The notes under the pieces were generated by a model, which was not told the origin of the DNA, made no database searches, and saw only the letters and a list, made by a program, of their open reading frames with translations. This document shows positions 1-12,500 of a stretch of 64,000 nucleotides of DNA, piece by piece. The translations under genes were made by a program, and so were the position numbers. Source of the stretch: Diphasiastrum complanatum (taxonomy: Eukaryota > Streptophyta > Lycopodiopsida > Lycopodiales > Lycopodiaceae); the NCBI GenBank assembly GCA_029204225.1, contig CM055095.1, positions 44,751,446-44,815,445 of the forward strand, in the 5' to 3' direction. Each line of letters opens with the position of its first letter. The first letter of the stretch is position 1.

Positions 1-556
1 GACACTACATGCTTTCAATCAAATCGCACCGAGTTCCCTGTTGTATCTGTAAGATGGAGCATTTTTTCACCAGACTTATGCGGGCAGTGTTTGAATGTGA
101 CATGCTTGGGAGAATATTGTAAATCAAACAATTCGTCCACAGTTGTGAAAATCGTGGACAGTTGCTCCAGCGCTACTTGCAGTATACTGACCCTTTCATC
201 CTTCGACGTTATGGCAGATATAACTACTGGAGGTATTTATGTATCTTATGAAAGGTTAGTTTCTGTCCAGCTGTTAACAACATCTGTGACATATAAAAGC
301 TGCCAGTTGTTCTATTGGTTTTTTTAGCTCCTCTGCTTGGACACGATCTCTTTCTAACTACGGTGTTTCGTTTGGTCCCATTTGTATGATCACTTCTACA
401 TAAGTTCTAAAGCAGTCTGATTCGTCAACGTTGCTGCTGCTAGCGAATGTCTGTAACAAGATTCATATGCCATATTTATCTTTAAAGCTTTCTCCTTCTG
501 AGAGATCTACACTTTTTTATGTTTGTTACAGCGTGGATTGCCCAGATTCATCGTGA
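1..556 (+). CDS. EG45/RlpA-like double-psi beta-barrel protein, 3' part (2 exons)
   Basis: Frame 1 is open from the first base and reads into a stretch with LCGQCLNVTC, then VVKIVDSC and LSSFDVMADI, ending near GGIYVSYE. This pattern (paired cysteines, a V-x-I-V-D-x-C strand, then a late hydrophobic-Y strand) is typical of the double-psi beta-barrel of expansin-like, EG45/plant natriuretic peptide and RlpA-like proteins, which are usually secreted to the wall. The exon ends at 254 before a GTTAGT donor. The next exon starts at 532 after TTGTTACAG and adds a short tail containing VDCP before a TGA at 554-556. The 5' end, including any signal peptide, lies outside the window. The exact subfamily (EG45, kiwellin-like, barwin-like) cannot be fixed from this fragment. 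Confidence 0.6.
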
Positions 557-1104
557 AAAGCTCTATCGACCAAATCGAGGCTAATCATTGGTTGCGAATC
601 CGAACGGTTTAGGATTTTTTTATTTAAGCAGCTAAGCAGCTACGCTTATTAGTAATTACTGCTGCTGTAAGCTAGACAAATCTAGAGTTTCTGTTTTATC
701 GATGTACTTAAGCAGCCAGTTTGACTCACTTATCGTAGTTTCTTATTTATCTCTTATCGTCTACGCTTTTCTTCTTCTCTTTGTATGTTGCATGTATTGG
801 TTTTAGTACCGGTCTTGGTGTTTCAAGTTCTACCATAGTATGAGAGCCATAGTACCAGCCACAGGTTACTTGAAATATGAAAATCATGATGTGTTAAGAG
901 CACGTTTAGCTCCCTAATCTTAAGATTTGACACATTATGTGTCCCACGCACTGTTCATAGAATGGGATGCTCCCACACTTTGACATATTTGCAATTATTG
1001 AGCCCATGATCATGTAGAATTCCATACATCATAAAGACAATCATCACGGTGAAAGAGAAACAAGTGTGGACGTCCTCAAGGCTGTGTCTATGTGTGTGCG
1101 CTTT

Positions 1105-1128
1105 TGTGTGTGTGTGTGTGTGTGTATG

Positions 1129-1160
<32 letters not shown>
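1105..1160. repeat. Compound microsatellite (GT)n then (GA)n
   Basis: A GT dinucleotide run (about 1105-1125) is followed after a few bases by an uninterrupted GA run (1132-1160). It lies in a stretch from 557 to 1979 where I otherwise see no gene. Confidence 0.95.
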
Positions 1161-1162
<2 letters not shown>

Positions 1163-1979
1163 CAACCACATAATATATATTTCTTCAAGCACCTTAAGGG
1201 CCATGTGTCTTGAGTGTTGCAACTTCATGCACTCCCTCTAGATATGCACTATTGTGTGATAACACATGATCTCTTGTTGGAAGATGCTTAGGGTATCCAC
1301 ATGACACAACATTAATCATTGGAATGTCATGAGAGTGTGCTTCTTTCAAGGGAGACTAACATCAAAATTGCTAAAAGGAAAACAATTTGATGTAACATTT
1401 GTAAAAGGTTTACTCACCCTAGCTAGAATGGTAGCTAAAAATTGGAAGTGGGCTTCATTCCTTGTAATATAAAGCCACATGATCCACATAGACTTATTGT
1501 CCTTCTATTGTTGAAAGAGCATTAATGATATACACTACTTGCAAGCTAAGATCGGATTATTATTACAAAACTAACACTACCACTATTCTTAATAGGCATT
1601 TTCTAGCACTACCAATAATACTACCCACAATTTTAAACATAGACAAGCTCACATTTAGCAAAACATCAAAATGAAAGAAGCATACGCCATATCTCACAAA
1701 ACCCTTTAAAGTGGATATGGAAATGTTACTCAAATCTCACTACTTTAAAGGTTGAAAGAGCAGGGAGGGAAGAGCATAGTGTGTCAAGGTGCCTTGCATC
1801 ATGATCATCTTGCATCTTCCTCAATATCATATCTTACTTGAAGAAGACTCAATAAATAAAATAGCACGCAGCCACCATGGCCTTCTAGGCAACCATCTCG
1901 TCAACATGTTGACCTTGTTCTCTCGCGTGAGGGAATTTGCACTCTTGGAGATGTTCTTATTGCTAATTCCTCTTGATAG

Positions 1980-2194
1980 GACCTTCTTCATCATTATTCC
2001 ACCACACAAGGGGATGTCGCATCTCACACAGCTCAAGAGAAGGAGAGATATTATAACGATCTTGCATCTAGTGAAGAATTCATTTCCTTTGCTTTGGCAA
2101 CATATGGATGTCTTCATAAGAAATTTAATGATTTTGTGTCATTATGTGCGGAGCTTGTCATTACAGAACATTTGAGCTTCAAAAGGGCCCTCTA
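1980..2194 (+). pseudogene. Degenerate retroelement-like ORF, possibly the C-terminal domain of a non-LTR element
   Basis: Between stops, the frame at 1980 reads about 70 codons including QEKERYYNDLASS and FISFALATYGCLHKKF. The adjacent frame just upstream reads GICTLGDVLIANSS. The combination of a short D-V-x-(V/I)-A strand and a later F-x-x-F-A-(L/I)-x-x-Y-G-x-L-H strand resembles the C-terminal PD-(D/E)XK-like domain that follows some non-LTR reverse transcriptases. This comes from memory of the pattern only. Frame changes and stops show it is not a working gene. Confidence 0.3.
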
Positions 2195-2348
2195 AGGATT
2201 GCCACGTAGGTTGTCGGAGTTTACAATCTGGGCAGCTAGGTAAAATAAAGCTAAAGTTTTTTCATGAATGTCAAAAAAGGAGAAAATATAGAGTGTAATA
2301 AAAGGCTTTGGACAAATACAACATTGAAGAGAGGGTTGGTGCAAATAT

Positions 2349-3010
2349 GGGGCAAATTTCATACAACATAGAGTAGTAAAAAGAAATTTAAGTTTATAAC
2401 TTAAAAAAACTACAAGGGGGGGGGAGGGGGGGGGGGGGGGGGGGAGTTATGAGAGAGGGGAAGGGGGCACACCCCTTGGAAAGAGGGCCTCCCGACCCGC
2501 CCCCCCCCCCCCCCCCCCCCATTTTTTGAATGGGGTCACGCCCCCTCTAATGTTGGTGCCTCTAGGTGATGTCAGCTTGGTGCAATGACCTAGGGCCGGT
2601 GGGCCGTGTAACCTGGGCCCCGAGATACAACTTGCATAATTAAAAAATATGCACGGTTCGCTAGCCCCGCTGGCCCGAGGCCCTTCAACAAGTTGGTGCC
2701 CCTTGGGGGCGCCAACACCAGAGGGGGCACATTGGCGACAATGCACCCCGATTCACAAAATGGGGGGGGGGGGGGGGGGGGGCAGGTGGCATCCATGTAG
2801 CCATCGGCGGGCCCCAAACGAGCCCGGTGCCTCGATGATAATGGCGTGTGGAGTCTAGAGGCCCTCTTTCCAAGGGGTGTGCCCCTCCCCCTCTCACTTC
2901 CCTCTCTCATAACCCACCCCCCCCCTTTTAGTTTTTCTAAGTTATAAAGTTAAATTTTGGCCAATAAAAACTACTCTATGTTGTATGTGCACAATAAAAA
3001 AATTTGCCCC
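2349..3010. mobile_element. Foldback (long inverted repeat) element with poly-G/poly-C runs
   Basis: The sequence from 2349 rightwards matches, imperfectly, the reverse complement of sequence ending at 3010. Shared blocks include ACAACATAGAGTAGT, TTTATAACTTA, the GTTATGAGAGAGGG block, the CACACCCCTTGGAAAGAGGGCC block and, further in, the TGTTGGTGCC region. The centre is near 2640. The arms carry homopolymer runs: G at about 2416-2444, C at 2500-2520, G at 2762-2782 and C at 2917-2925. GC content is far above the flanks. No coding capacity or clear target-site duplication was found. Open frames inside it are by-products of the GC runs. Confidence 0.7.
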
Positions 3011-3645
3011 AGATTTTTGGGCAGATTTCTACGTTACGTAGAAGTACACATGTACGTTCATTATTGGTCCAAAAGAAGTTGAAAAGGTGAAAAAAAATAA
3101 AAGGCATCTTTTCAAAGGGCCCATTTTAATCCCAAAATTCCTCTAATGTGTGAAGCGCCAGGGACAAAATGTAACGTTAAATTCCATAAGAAGGGATTGA
3201 AGGGTATTTTGGCCTTCAATAAAAATCTTCAGTTTTAAGTAATTGTTGGGTCCCAAAGTTTTTGAAGTTTGAAGGTTCTTCAAGGTAAAGAGACTGTTCA
3301 AAAACAAAATAAGTCCCTTAGTTTCACGTCCTTAAGTCATTTGTGGCCAAACGAAAAGCTATAGCCTCCAAACAAAGGGCACTTAGATTGTACCTAAAAG
3401 TATAGTACATCCCAATAGACTACTTTCCAAAAAGAAAGTGATCGGTGGATGCCAAAAGTAATTTTTCCCTTTCAAGGAGCACCGTTTTTGAAACAAAAAC
3501 CATCTTGGCTTCTGATTTGGAGACAAAGTGGCCGGGTGGCCTGACAAGCTAAAAAAATGAAGGTCTTCATTTTTGAATTTTGACGTCTGCATTGGCTTCG
3601 GCATTTCCTTTTTAACCTACAGGAGGAGTTTTTGGTCAAATTAGA

Positions 3646-4137
3646 GATGGCCAACATCAATGAGGCAATTTTGGGCCCGAGGCAAACAAGTTGTATGGGG
3701 CATCCAACTACAACATTTGGAAGTTCAAAATGAAGAGCATTTTTATGAAGAAAGAGCTATGGGACATTGTTGCGGATATTGAGCTGAGGTTGAACACCAC
3801 TCCAGTTGGCATGAGGGCTTATGATAGGAAGGCGCAAAGAGCATTGTCATTGATCAACTTATCAGTAAAAGATCATGTGATCACCCACATAAGTGACACG
3901 GTTATGGCTATAGAGACTTGCGAAGGCTTAAGGACACAATTTCAAATTGCCAATCCATCTCGTGCAATGTTCAGCTTGAAGTCAAGATTGGATACCATTA
4001 GGATGGAGGACAATGAAATTGTTGGATCCTTCTTCACGAAGATCAAAGAATTAAGAGATTAGCTAGTTGCCATTGGAGAATTTGTCATAGATCTCGAATT
4101 GGTTCACATAGACATGATCATATATACCAACAGCATC
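3646..4137 (+). pseudogene. Ty1/copia gag fragment
   Basis: An ATG at 3646 opens MANINEAILG, then the frame shifts. The main part reads KLYGASNYNIWKFKMKS, the N-terminal signature of copia Gag (retrotran_gag/UBN2). It continues to FFTKIKELRD, where a stop interrupts an otherwise continuing Gag sequence. There is no protease or pol after it. The stretch 3011-3645 upstream holds no gene I can support and may be leader or LTR debris. Confidence 0.8.
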
Positions 4138-4198
4138 CGGAGTCTATCCATATCTTCATGCAAAAAAAAGAAGATATCAGGATATAAGGCAGTGGATT

Positions 4199-4395
4199 AA
4201 ACATCTGCAAGAAGAAGAGGAGCTTGAAGCTGCTAAAGCAACAACCGAAGTACGTTCTTCACCATTGCAGCCACCAAGAAATTCAGGTATAGATATGAAT
4301 GATCAGTTGCATCATCATGAAGAACCCTTCAAGATGACTGAATCAGAAGTGCCGCAAACAGAACTGCTCATGAATTCTCAAAACTTCATTAGAGA
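4199..4395 (+). pseudogene. Acidic ORF fragment, probably from a copia polyprotein linker
   Basis: An open stretch reads IKHLQEEEELEAAKATT and continues with polar, proline-containing sequence. It follows the gag fragment but is not Gag. It resembles the low-complexity linker between integrase and reverse transcriptase in copia polyproteins. Assignment is by position and composition only. Confidence 0.3.
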
Positions 4396-4398
4396 CAT

Positions 4399-4671
4399 TC
4401 ATCTTGATATAGTGAAGAGCCATCTAGCTCTTTTCTTGTACCTTTGGACTTCTTGAAGCACTTGAGGCTCCTCCTCAAGTCCAAGGACAATATTTATTAC
4501 ATCTTGGAGGATCAAAATCGAATCCATCCTTACCTTCCAAATAGAGTAGTTGGTGGTAGATAATCTCTCACTTGATTCCAATAGGATGGAACCCATGGAA
4601 GCCATAAAAAGTTGAGTAGATGTCTTGTAATGGACTACAAAGTGTTGCTTCTCTCTCAATAATGGATCCAA
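4399..4671 (-). pseudogene. Ty1/copia gag fragment, minus strand
   Basis: Reads on the minus strand from an ATG at 4671 and contains LSTTNYSIWKVRMDSIL, the copia Gag start signature, in 90 codons before a stop. It lies downstream of the leader, PBS and LTR at 4672-6539 in the same orientation, so together they are the 5' end of one element. The rest of the element is missing. Its end abuts plus-strand copia debris. Confidence 0.75.
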
Positions 4672-5351
4672 TAAAGGTGTGCTACCAACTTCAAGATGAG
4701 ATCTTGCAGCTAGGTGTCAGATCAATCTCACTAACTCTACCAATTTCTCTCAAACTAGATCAAACGTTCAATCAAAGGTGAAGTATAGAAAAAGTTTGGG
4801 TCAACCTCTTTCAAGCACGTGGAAAGAACTCAAAACATCCACAAATGACTCAAATACAAATGGATTGAATGAAACTATGTGGCTCTATGACCTCAAAAAT
4901 TTGTCTTGATCTCAAATAGACAAGATTGGCAAGCTATTTCTTGAGTTTTTGGATCAAACAAGCAAGATATGAGTCAAGCAAAATGTGTCCAACCAGGTTG
5001 GGTGCCCTACCCACCTTGATTCAATTGGCTATAAGTTTTGATTGGCACATACAATTGATATGAAACCAACTGCAACACAATCTTGACTCTACTAACTTTC
5101 TAGCAGTCTATCAAGCATGGTTTTTTTGGGTCTATCTTGAAGGAGAACCAAAAAACCAAATTTGGATGATCCTCACACGTGTCTGAGCATGAATTTTGTA
5201 TAGTGCCAGATCCGGTCCAATCATGTGATAATGACCCTTCTTGATCCAGAAATCTCAAAGGTAGCAAAGGAGATGCAACTACACTCTCTAGATCTTGATT
5301 TCAAGGCAAATTTTCACATCACTCTTGATGTATGCATGGATATCTTAGGTA

Positions 5352-5364
5352 GGCTCTGATACCA
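5352..5364 (-). other. Primer-binding site (initiator Met tRNA) of copia element
   Basis: On the minus strand this reads TGGTATCAGAGCC, complementary to the 3' end of initiator Met tRNA. It directly adjoins the LTR that begins at 5365. Confidence 0.85.
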
Positions 5365-6539
5365 TGTTGAATTTCACATGTGTGGGAGTGCCCAAAAGTG
5401 TGATTATGATCTCCTAAGACTTAGTGATTGCACAAAGCTCAAGCATAGATTGAAATCCAAGATCTATCTCACAAATCTAAGGCAAGAGCACTTTGTAACA
5501 TGCATATATCAAACATAAAAGTACATTCACATGTGTGGAGACTTGTGAAGGAAAAAAACTAAGTGTGGAAAAGCCTTGCTCTCAAATAAAGAGAGAAACC
5601 AACAACCAAAACTCGGGTAGAGAAAGAAAGCCAATTTGACTCAAAATATAGAAACTCTCATTAACTCCAAAAAGTTCAAGTACAACCTATCACATTCTCT
5701 AATAGGAACTCGAGGTAGAGAGTGCTTGATTTTCATTGGACCCCTTTTTCTCCTCCTCTACATATGATTGGTTGAGTGACTTATGAGTTCTCAAACTTGA
5801 TTGGACCAAATAGGTGAAAATCTCTCTTTTGATTGCTCATTGGATCTCATGCCAACACATAGGGATGAGTAACATATCCAAACTAATCTTGACACTTATA
5901 GCAAGCCTAAGCTAGCTCGAGCAACATCAAACGTTACCTTTGTGAAAAAAGTACAAAAAGGACCAAGAGTGGATCCTAATCTGATCCTCAACAGGGATTG
6001 GTTGTCAGATTACTTGATCTATCAATCTACTTCAGAATAAGATCAATCTAGATCAATTCTAGACACAAAATCCTAACAAGAACAATCATTAATTGAAGGT
6101 AAGTGTACTTTCTGGTTTCACACGTGTGAAACACTGTCTGAATATGGACTCCAACCTGAAAATCAAGTACACATTGATAGAACCTCAAAACAATCAAAAC
6201 AAATGTAGACAAATGGAGAGAATCACTCAAAATTGCTTCCAAAACCAAGATTGGCGTCTCACAATGATTATGGCCAAATGTGGCTCTATATATACAATAA
6301 GTGGGAGCTCGTGGTACTAATCATCCCTCTGATCCCACATGTGTGAAGGTGCTTTGTCATATGATGATTTATCATGCAAAACTGACACTTGGACAAAACC
6401 TTCTATTTTGAGCACTTTTGGTCTATTTTCCTTCTATATGGAGATCTACTTGGAAATCTTCTAGAACTCAAAATTTGCCTACTTCAGCTTATTCCACATG
6501 TGTGAGCTGTCATCTACACATGGGATATGACACCTAACA
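5365..6539 (-). mobile_element. Probable copia 5' LTR with CACATGTG/CACGTG palindromes
   Basis: On the plus strand the segment runs from TGTTGAATTT next to the PBS to CACCTAACA, giving the expected TG...CA ends. In element orientation it would begin TGTTAGGTGTCATATCC. The PBS-side boundary is firm; the far boundary at 6539 is inferred only from the TG/CA rule. At about 1,175 bp it is long for copia. It contains repeated palindromes around CACATGTG or CACACGTGTG. The stretch 6540-6939 has no gene. Confidence 0.55.
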
Positions 6540-6939
6540 AAAGGATGTGGCTCATGCAATCAATAGATTGATGCCATGTGTCATATGTCTAGAGAACTAG
6601 TTTTGGCCATTTTAGCCACTAGAACTTGAATTAAATCATATGTACAACATATATGATTATGGTTCATAACAAGTACACTAGTTTCACACGTGGGAACAGG
6701 CTCCACACATGTGTGTTTATCTAATACAAGATTTTTGGCCTCTACCAAGCTTATTTTTGCATTTTTCATAACCTTTGGCCTAATCATGGAATTACAAGTC
6801 TACCTACTCGAGTCGCCTCCTAAGCCAAAATTGGCCCTATCACCTACTTACACATAGATGACATAGAATTAACCCCCTAGACTCAACATAGATGACTTTT
6901 ACAATCCTTCACAGAATACTCTACGTTTACTTGTTGCTT

Positions 6940-7905
6940 TAGTTAGCTTCACATTTTGGTTGGACTTTATATCAGATGGATGTGAAATCTGCTTTTATGA
7001 ATGGTAAGTTGGAAGAAGAGGTGTTCATAAAACAAACCAAAGGCTTCGTAACAAAAGTACAAGAGCATAAAGTGTGTCACTTGAGGAAGGATCTTTATGG
7101 CCCTAAACATGCACCATGTGCATGGTACAACAAGATTGATGCCTACTTTCATTCGAAGGAGATGGTGAGAACACATTCTGATCCTAATTTGTATGCCTTA
7201 TGCATTGATAGTATGATTGCCTTGGTTACTCTTCATGTAGATGACCTGATTATTACAAGAAATAATCAAGAAAAGATTGATATGATCAAGATGGATCTCA
7301 TGGATCATTTCGAGATGGTGGATTTCAGCCTAATGCACTATTGTCTTGGAGTGGAGGTGTGACAAAAAGGACATGAGGTGGGACTAACACAGGTTAAGTA
7401 TGTCAAAGAGTTGTTGCACAAGTTTAGGCTACAGGATTGCATGTTGGTGAACACTCCTATTGAGCCAAGTAAAAGGCTTTCTAAGCTTGATGAATCACAC
7501 CATTTGATGATATACTATATAGACAATTAGTAGGGAGCTTGATTTACCTTACGACGACTAGACCAGATATATGCTATGCTATTAATATAGTCAGTTTATG
7601 GCAGCACCTACTGAAGCACATTGGAAGGCTACCAAGTGTATTCTACGATATGTCAAGGGCACTTCCAACTATGGGCTAGTGTACAAGAGGCAAAAAGGTT
7701 TACATGAGATATGTGGCTATGCGGATGTGGATTTCATTATCACTTCATACATGAAAGGCGGTTGAGTAAAGAGATAAATGTTGTTCATTGTAGCACAAAT
7801 GAGCAACTAGCTGACATCTTCACTAAGCCACTCATTAGAAAAAAGTATAATAAGTTTAGGCCAAAACTTTATGTACTTAAAGTTTGTTAACTTTTATGCT
7901 ATGTA
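6940..7905 (+). pseudogene. Ty1/copia reverse transcriptase-RNase H relic
   Basis: Reads YQMDVKSAFMNGKLEEEVFI, then HVDDLIIT (the copia Y/F-V-D-D catalytic motif), to a stop at 7362. It continues past the stop with RNase H-like pieces: [20 protein letters not shown] and, near 7790-7830, NEQLADIFTKPL. Several stops and a deletion in RNase H make it non-functional. A purine-rich AAGGAAAGAG near 7938 may be its polypurine tract, but no clear 3' LTR was identified. Confidence 0.85.
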
Positions 7906-7910
7906 TATGA

Positions 7911-9519
7911 GTGAAGAAAAGTAGATTCTACTTTTAAGGAAAGAGTTAGAATAAAAGTAGAAATATTGTGCTACTGTATTGTGGGTTCGGTCAGTGGATT
8001 AGGACCAGTTAGCCTCGCCACAAGGCAAGTCGATAGGACACGCATCCCGCCAACATCAACCTGGGCCATGCATGGGTTGCCAAAGTAAAAGCTATATGTA
8101 CAACGTATGGTTTTGAGGAATATAATTGCTATTTGAGCTTGGTGTGGGAGAGTGCTATCGGTGTGTGTAACTATGTGTGATGATTTGTGATCCTGTTTTA
8201 AGCAAATTTTAACTCTAAGGTCTCCAAGAGGGCTGCGAAAATATGTTCGGCTCACAAACAATTTTAGATGACTCCAACTAAAATTCCATCCATGACAACT
8301 ATGCATCCATCAGTAAGAGCTTCAAACCTTTAAGATTATTTACATGTGGGGCTCCATATTTGTAAGATTCCATCAATGACGTATTTTGAGGGTGGAGATT
8401 ACAAGCAATCTTGTCATTAGGGAAAAAAAATGTCCTATAGTTATCCCCTAGGTACATATGTCCCCGAAAATTTATCTAAATCGTCATGTAAGATTTGACT
8501 TGACATGTATCATGCCATTAAACTTATGCTCCTTGCCAATGCTAATCATATACATGACCTACAAATACAAATAATAGAATATAAAGTTGACCTTTACATA
8601 AGATTACAAATATTAGAATGTAAAGCATGCTAATAGCTTGCATCTATCTTGCTATTCAAAATCATGTGAGTTCCATGCTTCCACCCCTCTGAACTTCGTA
8701 TCATTGTAAGGATATGCTATATTGTAGATAGAGGATTTGGCATCTAAGAGATTCTTGCTCATTTTCAAATGCAGCTATTAACCATTGTGTGTTGATCTTG
8801 TGAACATGAAATGTAGCTTTTCATCCATAGTTTGGAGCGTTCCATTCCATGATTGAACGTTGAATGCATGTCTACAAAACTTGATGTACAATCATGTGCA
8901 TTTGAAAATCTGTTGTGTGATTTCACATATGGTTATTTGAATGGTATGTAAGCACAAGTATGGAAAAATTAGGAGTAATGACTAGAAAAGCAAGTGTTTT
9001 TGCAATGTTAAGTGGATATAACAGAGCCATTATGTTAAATTGCTAGAGAGATTCAAAAAGCACCCATCACGTATAAGACATTGAATGAAATTTACAAAAG
9101 TCTGACTTTTATTATCACCATGATTTAACTCCACCAACGACAGTTTGATAGAGGCCTTACATACTCCTAAAAGACTCCAAGAATGAATTATCCATCTCAT
9201 TGGAGCGAATGCTAGCAAAAATAATGAGAACCATATTGGCGTACTGGGATACAGTGAGTCTACTAGATCAAAAAACTATCATAATATAAATAGCAGCATC
9301 CACATCATGGACTGTTGCATATTTGGCTTGCCCATGCTTATAAAGGCAAAACAATTATTTCAAAGAATTATAGACAAAAATATGGCTGGTTATTCCACAT
9401 TCGATTTCTGTCCTTACCATGATGGCACATGAGCTGACATTCATGAGCATCCAAGAGCAAAGGCTAGCAATCACATGGAATAGCCCAAAAACAGCTTAGA
9501 AGAGAATATAACTAGAGCA
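7911..9519. other. Intergenic stretch; CESA 3' flank at its right end
   Basis: I see no coding region here. The right end (about 9300-9519) follows the CESA stop on the minus strand and probably holds its 3' UTR. AAATAA-like elements occur near 9355 on the minus strand. Confidence 0.5.
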
Positions 9520-12500
9520 TTAGCATTCGATGCCACACTGCTGCAGATTTGGGCCCTGTACTTTGGGCAAAAAGGGATCGATCCTAACCCAAAGAAGCGA
9601 AAAAATAGAGGCAAGAAGAATTGACCATACGACAACAATTGTAGGTGTGCGATTTTGACGACCCATCAGACCCTTGAGGAAAGGGTATAAGTGCACTATA
9701 ACCCAAAATGCAAAAAAGATCTTCCCAAATAGGGGACCCCATGACTGGTAGCCATTGTTGATAGCATCTGATATGCCAGCAACAACACCAATAAGGTTGA
9801 TGATGAGCAAAGTCATGGGAGGGATCAGCAGCGTTGTCCATTTGAAGGCATAAAGCTCTCCAAAATTATCATCATCCCCTGATTTTGAAGTGACAGTAAA
9901 ATTTGTGTCTATACCAGCTAAAACCTTCAGCAATCCCTGAAACACTGCAAATAAGTGGGAAGAGACGCCTCCAATCACCCAAAACTGCTCATTTCTCCAC
10001 CATTCCTCGATCCCAACCCCGCTCCATCGCATTTCTAAGATACCCGTTGCAAAAATGGACATAAATAGGGAAATGAACCAAAGACTGGCAAAATTGCTAA
10101 TCTGCAAAGTTGGCATAAAACATGTAGAAGTATTAGAAGTGCAATTTGATTTGGAAGTTTGCATACAGATAGATCAGTGTGCTGCGCAAATTTGCAAGCA
10201 AAGCTTAAAGATTACCGTTGGAATAATAAATTTGTTGGTGAGGAGGCAGATAGCTGGCAAAGTACAGTAGGCAACCAATGGTATAGATGTAAGAGGGTAA
10301 ACTATGGTGTTGATGTAGGCGAACCTCTCCAGACATTTCAATTTGCCGCCATAGCCGTACCACAAAGGACAATGTCTACTAAGCAAAATTTCCACGGATC
10401 CAAGAGCCCATCTCAGTACTTGATGCAAGCGATCAGACAAATTGATTGGAGCAGACCCTTTGAATGCAGGTCGAGCAGGCATACAGTATATCGATCGCCA
10501 TCCGCGTGTGTGCATTTTAAATCCAGTTAAAATATCCTCAGTTACAGAGCCATAGATCCACCCAATCTGGAAAGAAGCACAGAAATTCATGAACAGAAAT
10601 GCATTTTGCTAAATGGCGAATATGCTAGCTTTCCATATTTTAACTTGGACGTTGCATTAGAAATATGCTGGTTTTGGAAAGGTCAAGCTGCACCCACCTC
10701 CTTTCCCCACTCTGTTTTGTCTTCGTAGCCGCAGCTAATTACGTGGATTGCTTCCTTGAGACGAGAAGCTGGACTAGCAGATTCAGGCACACCCCCATCG
10801 ATCAGAAGAGTCGAAGCTACAAAGACAGGACTTTGGCCAAATCTCTTTTCAAAAGTCTTCTGAGAAATGAGGGCAAACTTATCATCATCCGCATCTGACA
10901 TCAGATTGCAATACTTCAGTTACACCTACGAACCATATTCTGAAACACCAAACAGGTGTCTGACTAGAATAAGCAAGAGCTATATATGCAGTAAAATTTA
11001 TTTTTACGCTGCAGAAAGGACGGACTTTCTTTTGCCATCTATGCAGCATATCTTTATTTTTCTCCATTTATGTGCCATAAAGGGCAACCTTTTTTCTTGC
11101 TCTTTATGGAACATCAAGGAGGTTTCATGACTCTAACTTTAGTTCCTTAAACTTAGCATATAGAAACGTCGCATTCTTAGTACACAAACTTACCTTCTGT
11201 TTGTTCTTCTATGTCTTCAAGACTGAAGATAGCTGACGATTCTGTTCTTTTTGTGTCCTTATTTGTGCTTGTGTGCTTACTTTTTGACTTCTTAGCTTTC
11301 CGAGGCCAACAACACAGTGATGCACAGCAACCTGAACGTTCTTTGGAAGAATTCTCCTTCGGTGGTGGCTCATAACCATATAAAGCCTGTCTTCGAAACA
11401 AACATCCCGTGCCAACATACACAGGACCCTGTATGCCATCTAGCCCCTTCAGGTTGATCTGCAAAACGCAATACATAGCTCCTTAGATTATAAAAAGATT
11501 TCATTTTGGGACAACCGTTATGCCAAGTCATAACTGACTTTTTGGTTCTGTACATGTGCTACATACATCAAAGAAGACGGTGTTGTGATTTGCATATCGA
11601 TCATTTCGATCAATTCCATCAAATCTTTGAGGAAACTGTACATAGCACGTTCGCTTTCCAACATTTGGATCCATCATAAAGCACATCCCTTCACGAAGAG
11701 CCTTACTGTTGTTAATGTAGTGATCACAATCCAGATTGAGCAGGTAAGGAGCATTAGTGAGAACTGCAGATACTCGAACCTGTGAACCCATTACAAGAAA
11801 ATTAAGTATGGAAGACATTGACAACCATTAGAATTTTCAATGCATTCAACTAGAGATCACAAAAATGTGAAGGCATACCAGTGAATTCATAGCACCAGCT
11901 TTTTTGTGATGATTAAAGCCAGGGCGCTTCTCACGTGACACATAAACAAGGCGAGGAAGCTCATTTCCATCAGTATCATGGCCCCCGCTGTGTCCGAGAA
12001 AGACCTGAGGTCAAACGAGTTTTGGTAAACATCAAGTGCCGATTGCAACCAAAATACATAGTGTTAGGACTATAGCTTACGAGTTATGCTACCTGAATCG
12101 TTCCTGGATGATCTCCAGGGTTATTCCCCAAGTTTTGGTACACATCAAGTGCCAATTGCAACCAAAATACAGTGTTAGGACTATAGCTTACCAGTTATGC
12201 TACCTGAATCATTCCTGGATGATCTCGAAGTTTTGGTCCACATCAAGTGCCAATTGCAACCAAATTACAGTGTTAGGACTATAGCTTACGACTCACGAGT
12301 TATGCTACCTGAATCATTCCTGGATGATCTCGAGGGTTATTCCCCGGCCAAGGTGTCCCATCTTGCATAGTCCATCCCTCGTCTGGGACCTTTTGGGATT
12401 TTGCTACCAGGGCATTTATCCGGACCTTGAACTCCTCGTACTCTCTCTGCAAAAGATAATTACAAAGCCTTGAAAAGTTAGCACATACTAAAATAAGCAG

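Noticed and set aside
1789-2175. 128-aa plus-strand ORF from ATG
   Set aside because: The neighbouring frame reads as the more protein-like retroelement fragment; this ORF is probably its shadow.
2447-2910. Several ORFs rich in G, P and R on both strands
   Set aside because: Produced by poly-G/poly-C runs in the foldback element.
10159-10530. Plus-strand ORF over CESA exon 13
   Set aside because: Shadow of the conserved CESA reading frame on the minus strand.
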